Part shown: in pieces, positions 1 through 10,600 of the stretch
Layout of the letters: the number at the start of each line of letters is the position of its first letter
Position numbering within the stretch: the stretch's first letter is position 1
Assembly (NCBI GenBank): GCA_020444075.1
Contig: JAHLLR010000021.1
Coordinates: 1-64,000, forward strand
Direction: 5' to 3'
Length of the DNA stretch: 64,000 bases
Source: Deltaproteobacteria bacterium
GTDB taxonomy: Bacteria > Desulfobacterota > Desulfobacteria > Desulfobacterales > Desulfosarcinaceae
Translations under genes and position numbers: made by a program
The notes under the pieces: model-generated
The model's input: only the letters and a program-made list of their open reading frames with translations
Told to the model about the DNA's origin: nothing
Database searches by the model: none

Positions 1-49
1 TGACAGACACCTTCTCAAAATCGGTAACTGTCAGATCAAATCTGAACTT

Positions 50-601
50 CTACAGATGATGGTATTTCCTCAACCATTCCTTTGCGGGTTGGGTTAGGAT
101 GTTTAAAAGGCTATCGTCTATTCTTCCTCTTGGTATGGTTGCAATTTTTTCCGGTGGCATTCGAACCCAAATTTGTTGATCGCCACCCAGTTTGCCCTGT
201 AAGAGAGCTGACAAGGAAATTCCACCCGACTGGTGAATAGCGCTAAGGAGCTCTGCTTCATCATCCTTAAGAGGATCGGATGGTGAAAGAAGCTCCAATG
301 GATCAGGATCAAAACACCACAAACGGTGCACCGCTTTAACGGGAACACCATTCACCTCATCTGTCCGAGAATAGCATGCCACAATGAAATCTGCCTTGGC
401 AGGGTCGTGGTGGTGATATTTAAAGTTTATCGCAAATAGTTCCGCCTCTACTTTTGCAGGGCTCCCATCCTTCATAATCACGACATAATCCGGGCAGACT
501 TCCTGTGATAAAAAGATCTCCCTTATACCAAAACGAGATAGGTTCTTTTCGAACCAAACCCTGAACTCAGCCTCATTTGTGAAAATTGCGGCCTCTTTCA
601 T
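50..601 (-). CDS. Hypothetical protein, possible nuclease-like fold, last gene of the defence cluster
   Basis: A 183-residue protein that I do not recognise by name. Its first half has a spacing reminiscent of the PD-(D/E)xK nuclease core: an acidic PDY segment near residue 38 (CPDYVVI), then VEAELFAINF about 15 residues later, then KADFIVAC. This is weak fold-level evidence only, and the second half (an RGRIDDSLL segment near the end) resembles nothing I can place. It lies 104 bases downstream of the restriction-subunit gene on the same strand and shares its AT-rich composition, so it is probably part of the same island. No signal peptide or membrane segment is visible. It could also be an unrelated DNA-binding accessory protein. 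Confidence 0.6.
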   Translation of the reverse strand: MKEAAIFTNEAEFRVWFEKNLSRFGIREIFLSQEVCPDYVVIMKDGSPAKVEAELFAINFKYHHHDPAKADFIVACYSRTDEVNGVPVKAVHRLWCFDPDPLELLSPSDPLKDDEAELLSAIHQSGGISLSALLQGKLGGDQQIWVRMPPEKIATIPRGRIDDSLLNILTQPAKEWLRKYHHL

Positions 602-705
602 AATTTTTTCAACGTCAACAGGTGTTCAACTGATTGTTTCGCGAGAAACCGCCTATCATAATAGCCTAAATAGTAACTTACCTCACGCAATTCGTCTATA
701 TATGA

Positions 706-3700
706 TCATATGGTAAATTTTCTATTTGCACTGCTTGAGGATACCTTTTCCGAAAAGGTTGTGAAGTTATTTGCCACCATAAAATCAACATCGCTATCCA
801 GGGCTTTAAAATGCTCGCGTCCGCATTTAATTTTTGCATCTTCGGAAATCCTAATCGCTTCGCTAAAAAGGCTGCCTTTAGATTCAACCACAAAATACAG
901 TCTTGGCTGACTGTCCATTTCAACAAGGACAGCCCAATCCGGGTTGTAACTGCCGAGTGGGGTATCTATTTTGAACCATCCGGGAAGCTTGGCGTAGACC
1001 TTTACGTTCTCGTTGATTTCAAAAGATCTAACAAAATCTGCCTCTATTTCAGAGTCATAAACAACATGGTCAAAAACAGATTTACTGCTTTCAAGCATGT
1101 TCTTGCTCAAATACCCGAATAGCTCATTTTCCTCGAAAAGCTCCTGAGCATAATAATGTTGATCCCCAATTTTTTGATATTTAATACCATCGACGATAAA
1201 AATCCGCATTTGATGTTTGATAATTGTGGCAACCTGCTCAATAAATTTTTGAGGGTTATTTTTAAAATCCTTTAATCGACCGCTTTTCTGCAAAATATCG
1301 ACGATTGATCGCCGGGTTAAGTTAGTTTCATTTTGTAAATAGCTCACGATATCTGGAAGTTGATAATCACGTGGCTCATAAATACTTGTACTTTCCTGAA
1401 ACATATTGGTTTGAATACCACCCCGATCGACATCAAGAGTCGCTGTCCTGGTAATAAACCTCGCACGACCAACGATAAGAGTCTTGCTGATTTGATCAGC
1501 GCATTTTTCGATCAGTTTATCGGTTTCAAATTCCACCCGAAAAGTTGTCTTGTATTTAATACATTCCCATAACTGTTTAAATTCTTCGCTCAGGAATATC
1601 CCCTTGTTTAGCACCACCTTTTGGCGGTCATCGGCATTTTTAATATTAAGGTTTCCGGCAACCTTGCGAAGAACAGCTAATATTTGGTCAGAATGGTCTA
1701 CCAAATCATCAGGCAAATCCACTTCGCCTTCTTTCAAAGCACCTCTTAAGGTACCTTGTATTTTACCGTTCTTTTCAATGTAGCCTTTGGACTCCAGGTA
1801 ATTCCAAATGGCGTTCGACTTTTCAATACCAAGATATTTAACTTGATGGTCATCTGACGGAACCGGGATATTGGCAAATAAATGCTTTTCAACCACACCA
1901 AATTTAATGCCTGTTTCTTCTTCAATCTCTTTTTGCAGTTGTTTTGCAAAATCTTCATAAGATTCATTCGCCATCACTGTGAGTGTATTTACCTCAAAAC
2001 CATGAATTCGCTCGCCCTCTTGATTCACTGCAATACGAAGCCCGCGACCGATTTCTTGACGTTTTTTAATTGCCGATTTTGTTTCATTGAGTGTGCAAAT
2101 CTGAAAAACATTAGGGTTGTCCCACCCCTCTTTTAAAGCTGAATGAGAAAATATAAATTTTAACTTTATATCGAGACTCAACAACCTTTCTTTATCCCGC
2201 ATGATGAGTTGGTAGGCGCTTTCATCTGCGATTGCTTTACCCTCTCCTCGTGAATCTTTAAAGACCTCAATAGACCTACCAGAAGCTGTTTTCTTTTTAT
2301 CCACAGCGAAGTAACCATCATGAACACCTTCAGCGGCAGTATCCAAATCGGCCCCTTCAAATAGGATGTGGTATTTAGGCTTTCGTATTTCGCGCTTATA
2401 TTCCTCTTCAAAAATGGTAGCATATTTGCCTGGATGTGGATTACCCTCTTCGTCATACCATCGGTAGTTAGCGACTTTATCGATGAAAAAGAGGCTCAAC
2501 ACTTTTAGTCCTCTGGGCCTCAGATCCATCTCTTTTTCAAGGTGTTTTTCAATCGTTTTTCTGATTTGAAGCCGTTTGTATTCATCGTCGCTTACATCAC
2601 CAATGGCTTGGCCTAATTTAACATAGTCTGGTTTGCTGGTGAAACTAATGTATTCGCGGCCTTTTTCACAATAGATATCCTCGATGATGTACCCATCATA
2701 AACACTTCGGCCTCCGGAAATTTCGAGAAGATCATCACCACTACGGATTGTTTTTTTCGTTCGTTTCACATCACCATTCCGCTGCTTGGCGTCGATTTCA
2801 ATCTGTGCCTTAATTGGACTCTTCCTGTTGTCTACTTTCAACAGTCGAATAAATGCTTTGTTGTGACTGTCTTGCACCTCAATCCCAGATACCTCGATTT
2901 GTTTCACCAGCTTTCGCTGGTAGGCGTCAACTGAATCGAGCTTGTACATCATGTGATATTTATCAACATGAGTAGCGGAATAGCGTAGGGTGCAAAGGGG
3001 ATTCAGTGATGCAATCGCATCCTTGCTTTTCACCGTTGTATCAACACTCTGGGGTTCATCGATGATAACAATGGGGCTTGTTTCCTGGATAAATTTAATG
3101 GGACGGTTTCCTGTCATTCTGTCATGGGGTCTGTGGATGATATTAGCTTTATCTTCCTTTTCCGGATCGGTAAAGCTTTTACGAAAGGCGTCAATGTTGA
3201 TGACCATGATTTGGATATAATCACTGGTGGCAAAATTTCGAACTTGCCCAAGTTTCTGGGAATCGTAAACAAAATAATCGTACTGCGCATTTTCGTATAA
3301 CCCTTTAAAATGGGTTTCCGTCATCTGGAGCGATTTAAAGACACCTTCTTTAACTGCTACGGACGGAACCACGATGATAAATTTGGTGAACCCATACAGC
3401 CGGTTCATTTCGAAAATCGTGCGCAGGTAAACATAGGTTTTCCCGGTTCCGGTCTCCATCTCCACTGTGAAATCCATGGAGCCGGGCGACTCGGAAGGCG
3501 CAAGGCCGTTGCGCAGTTGAATATCTTTAATGTTGTTGTGAATATCTTCTTCAAGTAAGCGCAACCGGTTGCCGATCCCCAAATCATTTTCCATACCCGG
3601 TATAGACATCTGAGGATTGTGTTTTAAGGACGCAACTGTGAAGTTGGTCTGGCACACTTCCTGGCCAATGAAAATATCAGCCACTGAATGGATCGCCTCG

Positions 3701-3738
3701 TGTTGGAAATCCAAATTTGGATCAAATTGAAGTTTCAT
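706..3738 (-). CDS. res: Type III restriction enzyme, Res (helicase/nuclease) subunit
   Basis: Predicted ATP-dependent translocase and endonuclease subunit of a type III restriction-modification enzyme; it would act with the Mod protein encoded just upstream. The 1010 residues match the usual Res length. A Walker A motif ETGTGKT lies near residues 95-101, followed by a helicase-like VVPSVAVKEGV block and a DEAD-type Walker B variant DEPQ at 227-230. SF2 motif VI appears as RQEIGRGLR. Near the C-terminus NPDWAVLVE followed by VVESKG gives the PD...E.K signature of the Res nuclease domain, so both activities look intact. Its ATG overlaps the stop of a 33-codon ORF by ATGA, indicating translational coupling. 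Confidence 0.93.
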   Translation of the reverse strand: MKLQFDPNLDFQHEAIHSVADIFIGQEVCQTNFTVASLKHNPQMSIPGMENDLGIGNRLRLLEEDIHNNIKDIQLRNGLAPSESPGSMDFTVEMETGTGKTYVYLRTIFEMNRLYGFTKFIIVVPSVAVKEGVFKSLQMTETHFKGLYENAQYDYFVYDSQKLGQVRNFATSDYIQIMVINIDAFRKSFTDPEKEDKANIIHRPHDRMTGNRPIKFIQETSPIVIIDEPQSVDTTVKSKDAIASLNPLCTLRYSATHVDKYHMMYKLDSVDAYQRKLVKQIEVSGIEVQDSHNKAFIRLLKVDNRKSPIKAQIEIDAKQRNGDVKRTKKTIRSGDDLLEISGGRSVYDGYIIEDIYCEKGREYISFTSKPDYVKLGQAIGDVSDDEYKRLQIRKTIEKHLEKEMDLRPRGLKVLSLFFIDKVANYRWYDEEGNPHPGKYATIFEEEYKREIRKPKYHILFEGADLDTAAEGVHDGYFAVDKKKTASGRSIEVFKDSRGEGKAIADESAYQLIMRDKERLLSLDIKLKFIFSHSALKEGWDNPNVFQICTLNETKSAIKKRQEIGRGLRIAVNQEGERIHGFEVNTLTVMANESYEDFAKQLQKEIEEETGIKFGVVEKHLFANIPVPSDDHQVKYLGIEKSNAIWNYLESKGYIEKNGKIQGTLRGALKEGEVDLPDDLVDHSDQILAVLRKVAGNLNIKNADDRQKVVLNKGIFLSEEFKQLWECIKYKTTFRVEFETDKLIEKCADQISKTLIVGRARFITRTATLDVDRGGIQTNMFQESTSIYEPRDYQLPDIVSYLQNETNLTRRSIVDILQKSGRLKDFKNNPQKFIEQVATIIKHQMRIFIVDGIKYQKIGDQHYYAQELFEENELFGYLSKNMLESSKSVFDHVVYDSEIEADFVRSFEINENVKVYAKLPGWFKIDTPLGSYNPDWAVLVEMDSQPRLYFVVESKGSLFSEAIRISEDAKIKCGREHFKALDSDVDFMVANNFTTFSEKVSSSSANRKFTI

Positions 3739-3836
3739 TGGTCGATTTCCTGCAACGCATAAGGATTATTCAATATATTTTGGCGGTCGATCTGGGAAAC
3801 GGTCAGATCTTTCTTGTTTTGGCTTACATTACCCAT
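3735..3836 (-). CDS. Small 33-residue ORF between mod and res
   Basis: A short open frame of 33 codons between mod and res. It starts 12 bases after the mod stop, behind a plausible ribosome-binding sequence (AAGGGGAAC, about 5 bases before the ATG), and its TGA overlaps the res ATG as ATGA. The product is very polar and begins MGNVSQNKKDLTVSQIDRQN; no known domain is recognisable. Tight spacing at both ends and the overlap argue for real translation, either as a small protein or as a coupling leader for res. The alternative is a chance frame. It would be too short for many gene callers. Confidence 0.5.
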   Translation of the reverse strand: MGNVSQNKKDLTVSQIDRQNILNNPYALQEIDQ

Positions 3837-3848
3837 GGATTGTTCCCC

Positions 3849-5765
3849 TTACAGACTTTTAACATCATCGATACCTGCCTGGTGCAGGATCTGGACGGCA
3901 TTGGTCTTGACCACATCGTCTTTAAATCCGGCATCTTTAAAGACTACTCGTGTCACCTCCGGTTTAAGTTCGCCTTTCAGCGCGGCGATTCCTTCGACGA
4001 CACTAAGACCTATTCTGTCGGCCAAACAGACGATTAGTGCTCCGGCACCGATAATATAAACCGTCTTCTCACCTATTTGCCGTTCCTCAATGGGAACAGT
4101 TAGGTCGAGGCCGTATTTAAGAAGCAACTCATATAATATGTCTATTTCTTGCCGATTTGATTTTATATTCTCAATGGTATCAAACAGTGCCTCTTCAAAA
4201 TTTTCATAATCCGCATCCCAAGTTTTTATATTGCTGGAGTCAAGATGAAAGACTTTAAAACCCAGATCTAAATACGGTAGCTCTTCACACATACCAGGGA
4301 GCTTGCTTTTTTCTTGTTCCATCTTGTTGGTGCGTTCTTTGGTTATTTTACTCAACACTCGTTTAATACGCTCAATTCCAATATCTGAAATTGTAAAATA
4401 TCCTGACTTATATGCTTCTGATTTTTTGTCACATAATTCTGGAAGTTGAACCATAATGAACCTTCGACTACCACCGTCTTCATCATTTTGGCGAAGCACA
4501 GCTTCAGCTGTCGTTGCAGATCCAGCAAAAAAGTCTAAAACAATTCCGTCGCGATCTTCAGTATCAGATAAAACGCACATTCGTCTTATGAGACGAGTTG
4601 GTTTTGGATTACTAAATATTCCATTAAATTCCAGCGCCTTAAGCTCATTGCTTGCTTCATGATTATGCCCAACCTCACTGTATGGCCAAAGAGTTATTGG
4701 AGTTACTCCTTCTTTAACTTCTGATAAAAAGCTTTTTCTTTGCGGCGTCTGGGTTCCATCCTCACCAAACCATATCTCATTTCCTTCTTCCATTCTTGCC
4801 ATAGATTCATCGTTAAATCGACGAAATGTGCCAACAGGTGGTTTCCATTCTACACTGTTTTTGAATTTGTATGGCAAGGCATTAGACCCACTTTTTGCGT
4901 GAAGTGGTGTCGCCTTCCAAGGTCCCTTTGGGTGGTTATCCGGATTTGAGTAGGCGGCTGTTTGTTCATCACTTCTGGGTAAAGGCCTTATTGAAAAATT
5001 TTCTTTAGAGCGAGCGTAACAGAGAATATGATCATGATTGTCAGAAAACCATTTTGCGTCGTTAGACCGTGTGTATTTTTTATGCCAGACGATATTTGCT
5101 ATAAAATTTTCCTCCCCAAAAATTTCATCACACAATTTTCGCAAATTTGCCACCTCACCATCATCAATAGAAAGAAAGATAACCCCATCTTCCCTTAATA
5201 GATTCCTTGCGAGTTTTAGACGTGGATACATCATATTTAGCCAATTTGTGTGGAAACGACCTGACGTTTCAGCATTTGCAGAGAGCTTTAGTCCTTCATC
5301 ATCAACTTGTTTTGTATATTTGAGATAAGTCTGTAAATTATCCTGAAATCGGTCTGGATATATGAACTCTTTTCCAGTGTTGTAGGGGGGGTCTATATAG
5401 ATCATTTTCACTCTTTTATGGTAACTCTTTTGCAAAAGTTTAATAACTTCAAGATTATCTCCTTCAATAAATAGATTTTGAGAGCTATGCCAATATACGG
5501 ACTTTTCCGGGATTGGTCGAAGAGTACCTGTAGACTGAGATTGAGCAATATAGCGAGATCGAATTTTTCCATTCCAACTGAAACTATACCGCTCCTGTTG
5601 GTCCTCAATATATACCCCCAATATTTCCTGAAGGGCATAAGAATCTAACTTCCAACGAGATCCATCCTCATTTGAACCCTCTATAAATATCTCAGGAAAA
5701 AGTTTTCTAAGCTCTTTGATATTCTGCTCAACAATATTCACTGATTTTCCATCTAATTTTTCCAT
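3849..5765 (-). CDS. mod: Type III-like adenine-specific DNA methyltransferase (Mod)
   Basis: Predicted N6-adenine (or N4-cytosine) DNA methyltransferase that would give self-protection and sequence recognition for the Res subunit. The catalytic DPPY motif is in MIYIDPPYNTGKEF near residue 125, and the AdoMet-binding FxGxx motif is in VLDFFAGSATTAEAVL near residue 415. Catalytic motif before AdoMet motif is the beta-class order typical of type III Mod. The middle part, with KKYTRSNDAKWFSDNHDHI, leads into the target-recognition region. At 638 residues the length is normal and no frameshift is visible. It lies 62 bases after the PLD gene and 12 bases before the small ORF ahead of res. Confidence 0.93.
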   Translation of the reverse strand: MEKLDGKSVNIVEQNIKELRKLFPEIFIEGSNEDGSRWKLDSYALQEILGVYIEDQQERYSFSWNGKIRSRYIAQSQSTGTLRPIPEKSVYWHSSQNLFIEGDNLEVIKLLQKSYHKRVKMIYIDPPYNTGKEFIYPDRFQDNLQTYLKYTKQVDDEGLKLSANAETSGRFHTNWLNMMYPRLKLARNLLREDGVIFLSIDDGEVANLRKLCDEIFGEENFIANIVWHKKYTRSNDAKWFSDNHDHILCYARSKENFSIRPLPRSDEQTAAYSNPDNHPKGPWKATPLHAKSGSNALPYKFKNSVEWKPPVGTFRRFNDESMARMEEGNEIWFGEDGTQTPQRKSFLSEVKEGVTPITLWPYSEVGHNHEASNELKALEFNGIFSNPKPTRLIRRMCVLSDTEDRDGIVLDFFAGSATTAEAVLRQNDEDGGSRRFIMVQLPELCDKKSEAYKSGYFTISDIGIERIKRVLSKITKERTNKMEQEKSKLPGMCEELPYLDLGFKVFHLDSSNIKTWDADYENFEEALFDTIENIKSNRQEIDILYELLLKYGLDLTVPIEERQIGEKTVYIIGAGALIVCLADRIGLSVVEGIAALKGELKPEVTRVVFKDAGFKDDVVKTNAVQILHQAGIDDVKSL

Positions 5766-5827
5766 GTAAACCTTTCAATATCTTTGGTTCTATTCCAAAT
5801 ATCCTGTAATCATGAGAATAAATGCAT

Positions 5828-6892
5828 CTAAAACCAACCATACTCTCTCGCTGTTGTCTTACCGTAGGTTCCGTTTACGATAGATTGTTGGCGAAGTTTT
5901 TTGTGTTCTTTCCCATTTAATCGTACAAACCCGAGAGTGTAGTTATTATTTTTATCAATTCTTTTAAAGATGGCAACCCAAGGAGATCTACCGAGTGTTC
6001 CATCGGCACGAAGAGGTCTTAATCCGTCAGCCACTTCTGGGACATTATTTGTCATTTGAAGTCGCCACATATGGTTTCCCTGATATTTCATCCTTAATGG
6101 TATTATTGATCCATCAGAAACTTTGTATTTGAAGTATTTAGGGTCCTCTCCATGAGGATTTAATCCGAAAAAAAGTCCCTGTTCTGCTTTAAATTCAAGC
6201 TCCCGCCCCATTGCTGTAACATTTCCGCATTCAATCCAACAAGTAGAAGCGGCGGTAGGGTCAATCTCCGCGCGATCATCCTCAAGCACTAAGCAAACAT
6301 TGCCCCGTTTTTTAGTCTTCCCTGTCCTTGCTTTATAGGAAAAGTTTCTATGCTTTTTGCTGATTGTGTATTTTTGCTTATATTCTTCCAATTCAGGATC
6401 AGCAATTCTTCGGCCAAGGTCCCATGTAGTGTTCCAAATTTGATCAAGTTCTATTTTATCTTGATCTGTTTCTGATTGGAGGATTATCACTGACTCGATG
6501 TTTTTTGAGAGTGCACTTTTCGTCAAATTTGCAGAACCAAGCATCATAAATGCAATTGGGGAGTTATTTCCGTTTGAAAAATACAAAACCTTTGGATGAA
6601 ATCTCCGCTGTTCGCCCTCAAAAGATGCTACACGCACTTGTGACTGCGAAAAAGATTTACATAGTTCAATTGCCCCAGGTTGACTCATGGCATCATCTAA
6701 GCCAATAACCCAACGTGACTGATCAGGTGGCTTTTCAAAAAGACTTAAAACATCTCTGACTCCTGCAACTGTGACATAGGCCATGGCAGCATATAAATGG
6801 CCATAAGGGCGTTTATCTACGTAATCAGAAAGAAATGACTTAATCGATTCTTCAAATGAAGTATTTGTTTGGACATGGCAATTGTAAAGCAT
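5828..6892 (-). CDS. PLD-like (HKD) nuclease-family protein
   Basis: A 354-residue protein with one phospholipase-D superfamily HKD-type motif: HPK at residues 99-101 followed by GSANLT at 119-124. The N-terminal part (HLYAAMAYVTVAGVRDVLSLF) matches the beta-alpha start of PLD-like nuclease domains. One HKD copy suggests that two subunits would form the active site. The C-terminal half carries polar beta-strand-rich sequence with no recognised domain. Single-HKD proteins occur as restriction nucleases (NgoFVII-like) and as DrmC in DISARM, so a nuclease role in defence is plausible by analogy. It sits 15 bases after the DUF4391 gene and 62 bases before mod. Confidence 0.82.
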   Translation of the reverse strand: MLYNCHVQTNTSFEESIKSFLSDYVDKRPYGHLYAAMAYVTVAGVRDVLSLFEKPPDQSRWVIGLDDAMSQPGAIELCKSFSQSQVRVASFEGEQRRFHPKVLYFSNGNNSPIAFMMLGSANLTKSALSKNIESVIILQSETDQDKIELDQIWNTTWDLGRRIADPELEEYKQKYTISKKHRNFSYKARTGKTKKRGNVCLVLEDDRAEIDPTAASTCWIECGNVTAMGRELEFKAEQGLFFGLNPHGEDPKYFKYKVSDGSIIPLRMKYQGNHMWRLQMTNNVPEVADGLRPLRADGTLGRSPWVAIFKRIDKNNNYTLGFVRLNGKEHKKLRQQSIVNGTYGKTTAREYGWF

Positions 6893-6907
6893 CAGGCTAC
6901 TATCCTG

Positions 6908-7672
6908 TTATATTTGCTTTAATCTGGTGATTGTTTGCGCAAGCTGTTGTTCAAGCATTTTAAACTTCATATTCAATTCAACTTTTCGGTTAAATTGAGT
7001 TTCCTTTTTTATCTCAGCCTTATACACTTCAATTTGGATTTCCAACTCATGGCATGCTAAGAGTTGAACTCTCCGATCCTTTCTCTTTGTTGCGGTGGTG
7101 TCCAGGCGATACTCACCTGTAAACATAGCACAGCTAAGGGCAATGAGACGATCCATAAACGCTGTGTACAATGCCCAATAATGAGTGTGTGGTAAATCGG
7201 GAATATATAGGCTATTAAGGAATGCCCATTGCACCGGCGTTGGGTCAAAAATGCTAATCCAGTCGGAAATAATAATATCCTCAGCAACAATGGCCCCCTT
7301 TTCCGCCTGACTGAATCGCTTGTGGGCAAGACTCATCGCGCACGAAGCCTGATAGACAAACACCACAACCAGCGGATATGGAATGGCGCGATGGATCACC
7401 TCTGCAAGTCGCTTAGTTCGATTGAGTGTTTTGAGGTCTACCTGTAAAAAAGCAATTTCGGGGTAATCTCGCTGCTCGTCTTCATAGGCATTGATCGGAA
7501 TTGTGCTTGGTTTAAGTGTGTATTGCCATGTGATGACATCGATGTCATCTCGTAACGCTTTCTTATCCGTCACACCAAGTTTGGCATTTTCATGGAACAG
7601 TTTTTTAAAAACACGTTTTCCAAGGTGACATGTATCGGGGATCGCCATTCTTTCATAGAAGGATTCAATCAC
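6908..7672 (-). CDS. DUF4391 domain-containing protein
   Basis: A 254-residue protein that I assign to the DUF4391 family from its overall pattern: an N-terminal helical part with LGKRVFKKLFHENAK, a central block in which DVITWQYTLKPSTIPI precedes IAFLQVDLKTLNRTKRLAEVIHRAIPYPLVVVF, and a C-terminal coiled-coil-like segment (about 205-250) rich in Lys, Glu and Leu. Its biochemical function is unknown to me. Family members typically lie beside SNF2-type helicases in defence loci, as here: its ATG overlaps the helicase stop by four bases, so the two are translationally coupled and probably work together. No catalytic motif is evident. Confidence 0.78.
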   Translation of the reverse strand: MIESFYERMAIPDTCHLGKRVFKKLFHENAKLGVTDKKALRDDIDVITWQYTLKPSTIPINAYEDEQRDYPEIAFLQVDLKTLNRTKRLAEVIHRAIPYPLVVVFVYQASCAMSLAHKRFSQAEKGAIVAEDIIISDWISIFDPTPVQWAFLNSLYIPDLPHTHYWALYTAFMDRLIALSCAMFTGEYRLDTTATKRKDRRVQLLACHELEIQIEVYKAEIKKETQFNRKVELNMKFKMLEQQLAQTITRLKQI

Positions 7673-10600
7673 GCTTCCGCTCCACCATCACCAAGAACGA
7701 CCAAATAGGATATCACTTCAAAATCATCGATCCCCTTAAAAGAATCCTTACTTATCACTGTGCCGCCGCGCTGAAACAGACTCTCAACTCCTTTTTCTTC
7801 AGTTTTACCGGTAATGGCTGAAACAGCCTTGGCCAGCATATTTTGATACTTGCTCATGTCCGTGGTGTCTCTGGTTGTTTGATTGAAACAGGCCATGACC
7901 GCTTCCCTAGGTTGGGATCGACCGAGGGACAATTTTTTGAAAAGGTCGAGGATTTTTTTTGCTTGCGTGAAATTCATATAGATTTCATCGGAATCGGAAA
8001 CCCAAATCAAATAATAAGGGGCGAGTGCATAAGTACTGTCCGTGCTTATCTTAGCCGACTCGTTCCGGAGACAAAAGATAACGCCCGGCTCCAAGCTTTT
8101 TTCTTCTATTAAATCATCGAGTTGGGTAACAGAAAAAATACCGTATGGCATATGCTCCAGCGTTTTCGCATGTTCTTTTAGATATTCGGCAAGATCCATC
8201 CGAAAATCGTTGAGCGTCATATCCGTTATGGAAATGCCGCCGCCAAGGTCTTCCAGATCAACCACTTCGTTTTGGAGTTGTTCCAGTTGACGGCGGCGAT
8301 AGGCCAGATCGTTCATTTTCCCTGAGTCGGGAAATTCAATTATGTTTTCCTCGCCAGTGGCGGATATATCGAGCAGAACCATTCGTCCGGAAACACGAGC
8401 CTCCAGGTTAATATATTCGTCCAGTTCCATATTGGGCCAAAAATTGACGAGCTGAACGATTCTGTTTTTCGACCCCAGCCGGTCGATGCGACCAAAACGC
8501 TGAATAATTCGGACGGGGTTCCAATGAATGTCATAATTCACGACATAGTCGCAATCCTGAAGGTTCTGGCCTTCGGAAAGGCAATCAGTGGAAATCAGAA
8601 TGTCGATTTCGCTGGTGATTGATGCATCGATCTTGTCGCGCTCTTTTGAAAGTGGTGAGAATGATGTGATGATGGTAGCCATATCCTTGCGAAGTGACTG
8701 CATGGTGGTTTTGTTGCCGCCGTTCCCACCGGTAACAAGGGCTGAAAGCAGTCCGAGGTTATCCTGAGCCCATTGAGCAATGTTTTTATAAAGATAATGG
8801 GCTGTGTCCGTAAAAGCAGTAAAAATAAGGATTTTTTTATTGGCTGAGTTAATGGGATCATTGCTTTTTGTTGTTATGAGCGCTTTAAGGCTGCTAAGTT
8901 TCGCATCACGGGAGGCGTCAATCTCTCGGGCCTCCCTTAGCAACTTGACCAGGAGAACCTCGTCTTCTTCAAGCTCTTGTTTCCAACGCACCCGGTCGAC
9001 GTCCTGGAGAAGGACCTTGATCTTGTTGCCGACAAGAAAAGGCGCGAAATCGTCATCATCGGTTTCTATTTCCTCGATACTCAGATCATCAAATTCAGTA
9101 TCTTCATGTGAGTCAATTCTGTTAATGATTTTACGCACGTTATCAAGGAGTCTTGCCAACGTCAGGGCAAAAGAATTGATGGAACTTTCCATCCGCTTGA
9201 GAAGGTTCACCCGCATCAGGTGAATCAGGCTTTCCTCGCGGTCGATTTGCTTGAATACCGATCCCCCGGCTACCGCCATGTCATATTTACGACTGTATTC
9301 CTCAAGTTTATCCGGCCGGACATACTTCAAGGGGGCGTAGGAGCTTAGGTTGAGTCGACGAATATCCCTGTTTATCTCTCTGAGTTCAGGGAATAAGCTT
9401 TTGGTATCGATATCTGATTTGATGTTGATCGGCTTGGCGCGTTCGGGAAACTGACCCACATCATTAAGATCATAGTATTTCTGGATATGTTTTCTGGATC
9501 GGGCAATCGTGAGCAGATCAAGTAGCTTAAAATAATCGAGATTCAGTGTTTCAATGAGTCCTTCGGTCGTCCGGTCGGCGGGATCGAGTTGAAGCCACCG
9601 GTTAAAACGAGCCTGTGCTTGACGAAGCGTTTGTTCTATGCTGAGCACACCGTGATTATAGAGGGCGTCATCGACCCCTTCAGTAATGAATGCCACTTGG
9701 TTTTTAAGGTCGTTCATTCGGCTATTGACCGGTGTGGCTGATAGCATGAGCACCTTGGTCTTAACACCTGACTTAATGATATTGCGCATTAACTGGGAAT
9801 AGCGCGTTACGCCATCCTTTCGAGGTGGATTATTGCGGAAATTGTGGGACTCATCAATTACCACTAAATCGTAGTTGCCCCAGTTCAGGGTCTCCAGATT
9901 GATTTCACCGGAATGCCCTCTTTCACGGGTGAGGTCGGTGTGATTCAGCACATCATAATTAAAGCGGTCTGCTGCAAATAGATTTCGTTTATCGTTTACA
10001 GTGAAGAGGGTCCAATTTTCACGGAGCTTTTTGGGGCAGAGAACCAGAACGCGGTCATTGCGCAATTCGTAATACTTAATGATAGCCAACGCCTCAAAAG
10101 TTTTACCGAGACCAACACTATCGGCAATGATGCATCCATGATATTTTTCCATTTTGTCGATGGCGCCCAACACACCATCACGTTGAAACCTATACAATTT
10201 GCCCCATACAAGGGTATCCTTAATGCCGGTTTTCGTTTTGATGATTTTGTCTTCATCGAGCTCGCCAAGGTATCCGCGAAAAATATTGAACAGAGTGAAA
10301 AAATAAACCATTTCCGGAGATTTACTGGAACAGATCTGTTCGATTTGTGTCAGGACAGCCGATTTAACGTCTAAGGTTGTCTCTGGGTTCGACCATATCT
10401 CATCAAACCATTTCAAAAGGCTCATGGTTTCAGGCTTCGCCGTGAAACAAGTGTTCATTTCATAGCCTTTCGAGGGGACAACACCGAGTCCGGTTGATGT
10501 GAAAGGTGAGCTTCCATGTATGGCGACGGCCCTCCCATCAGGGTTTTCAATATGAAATAGATTCTGGAGGATTGGCAGAGACACCATCCTGATTTGGGCT

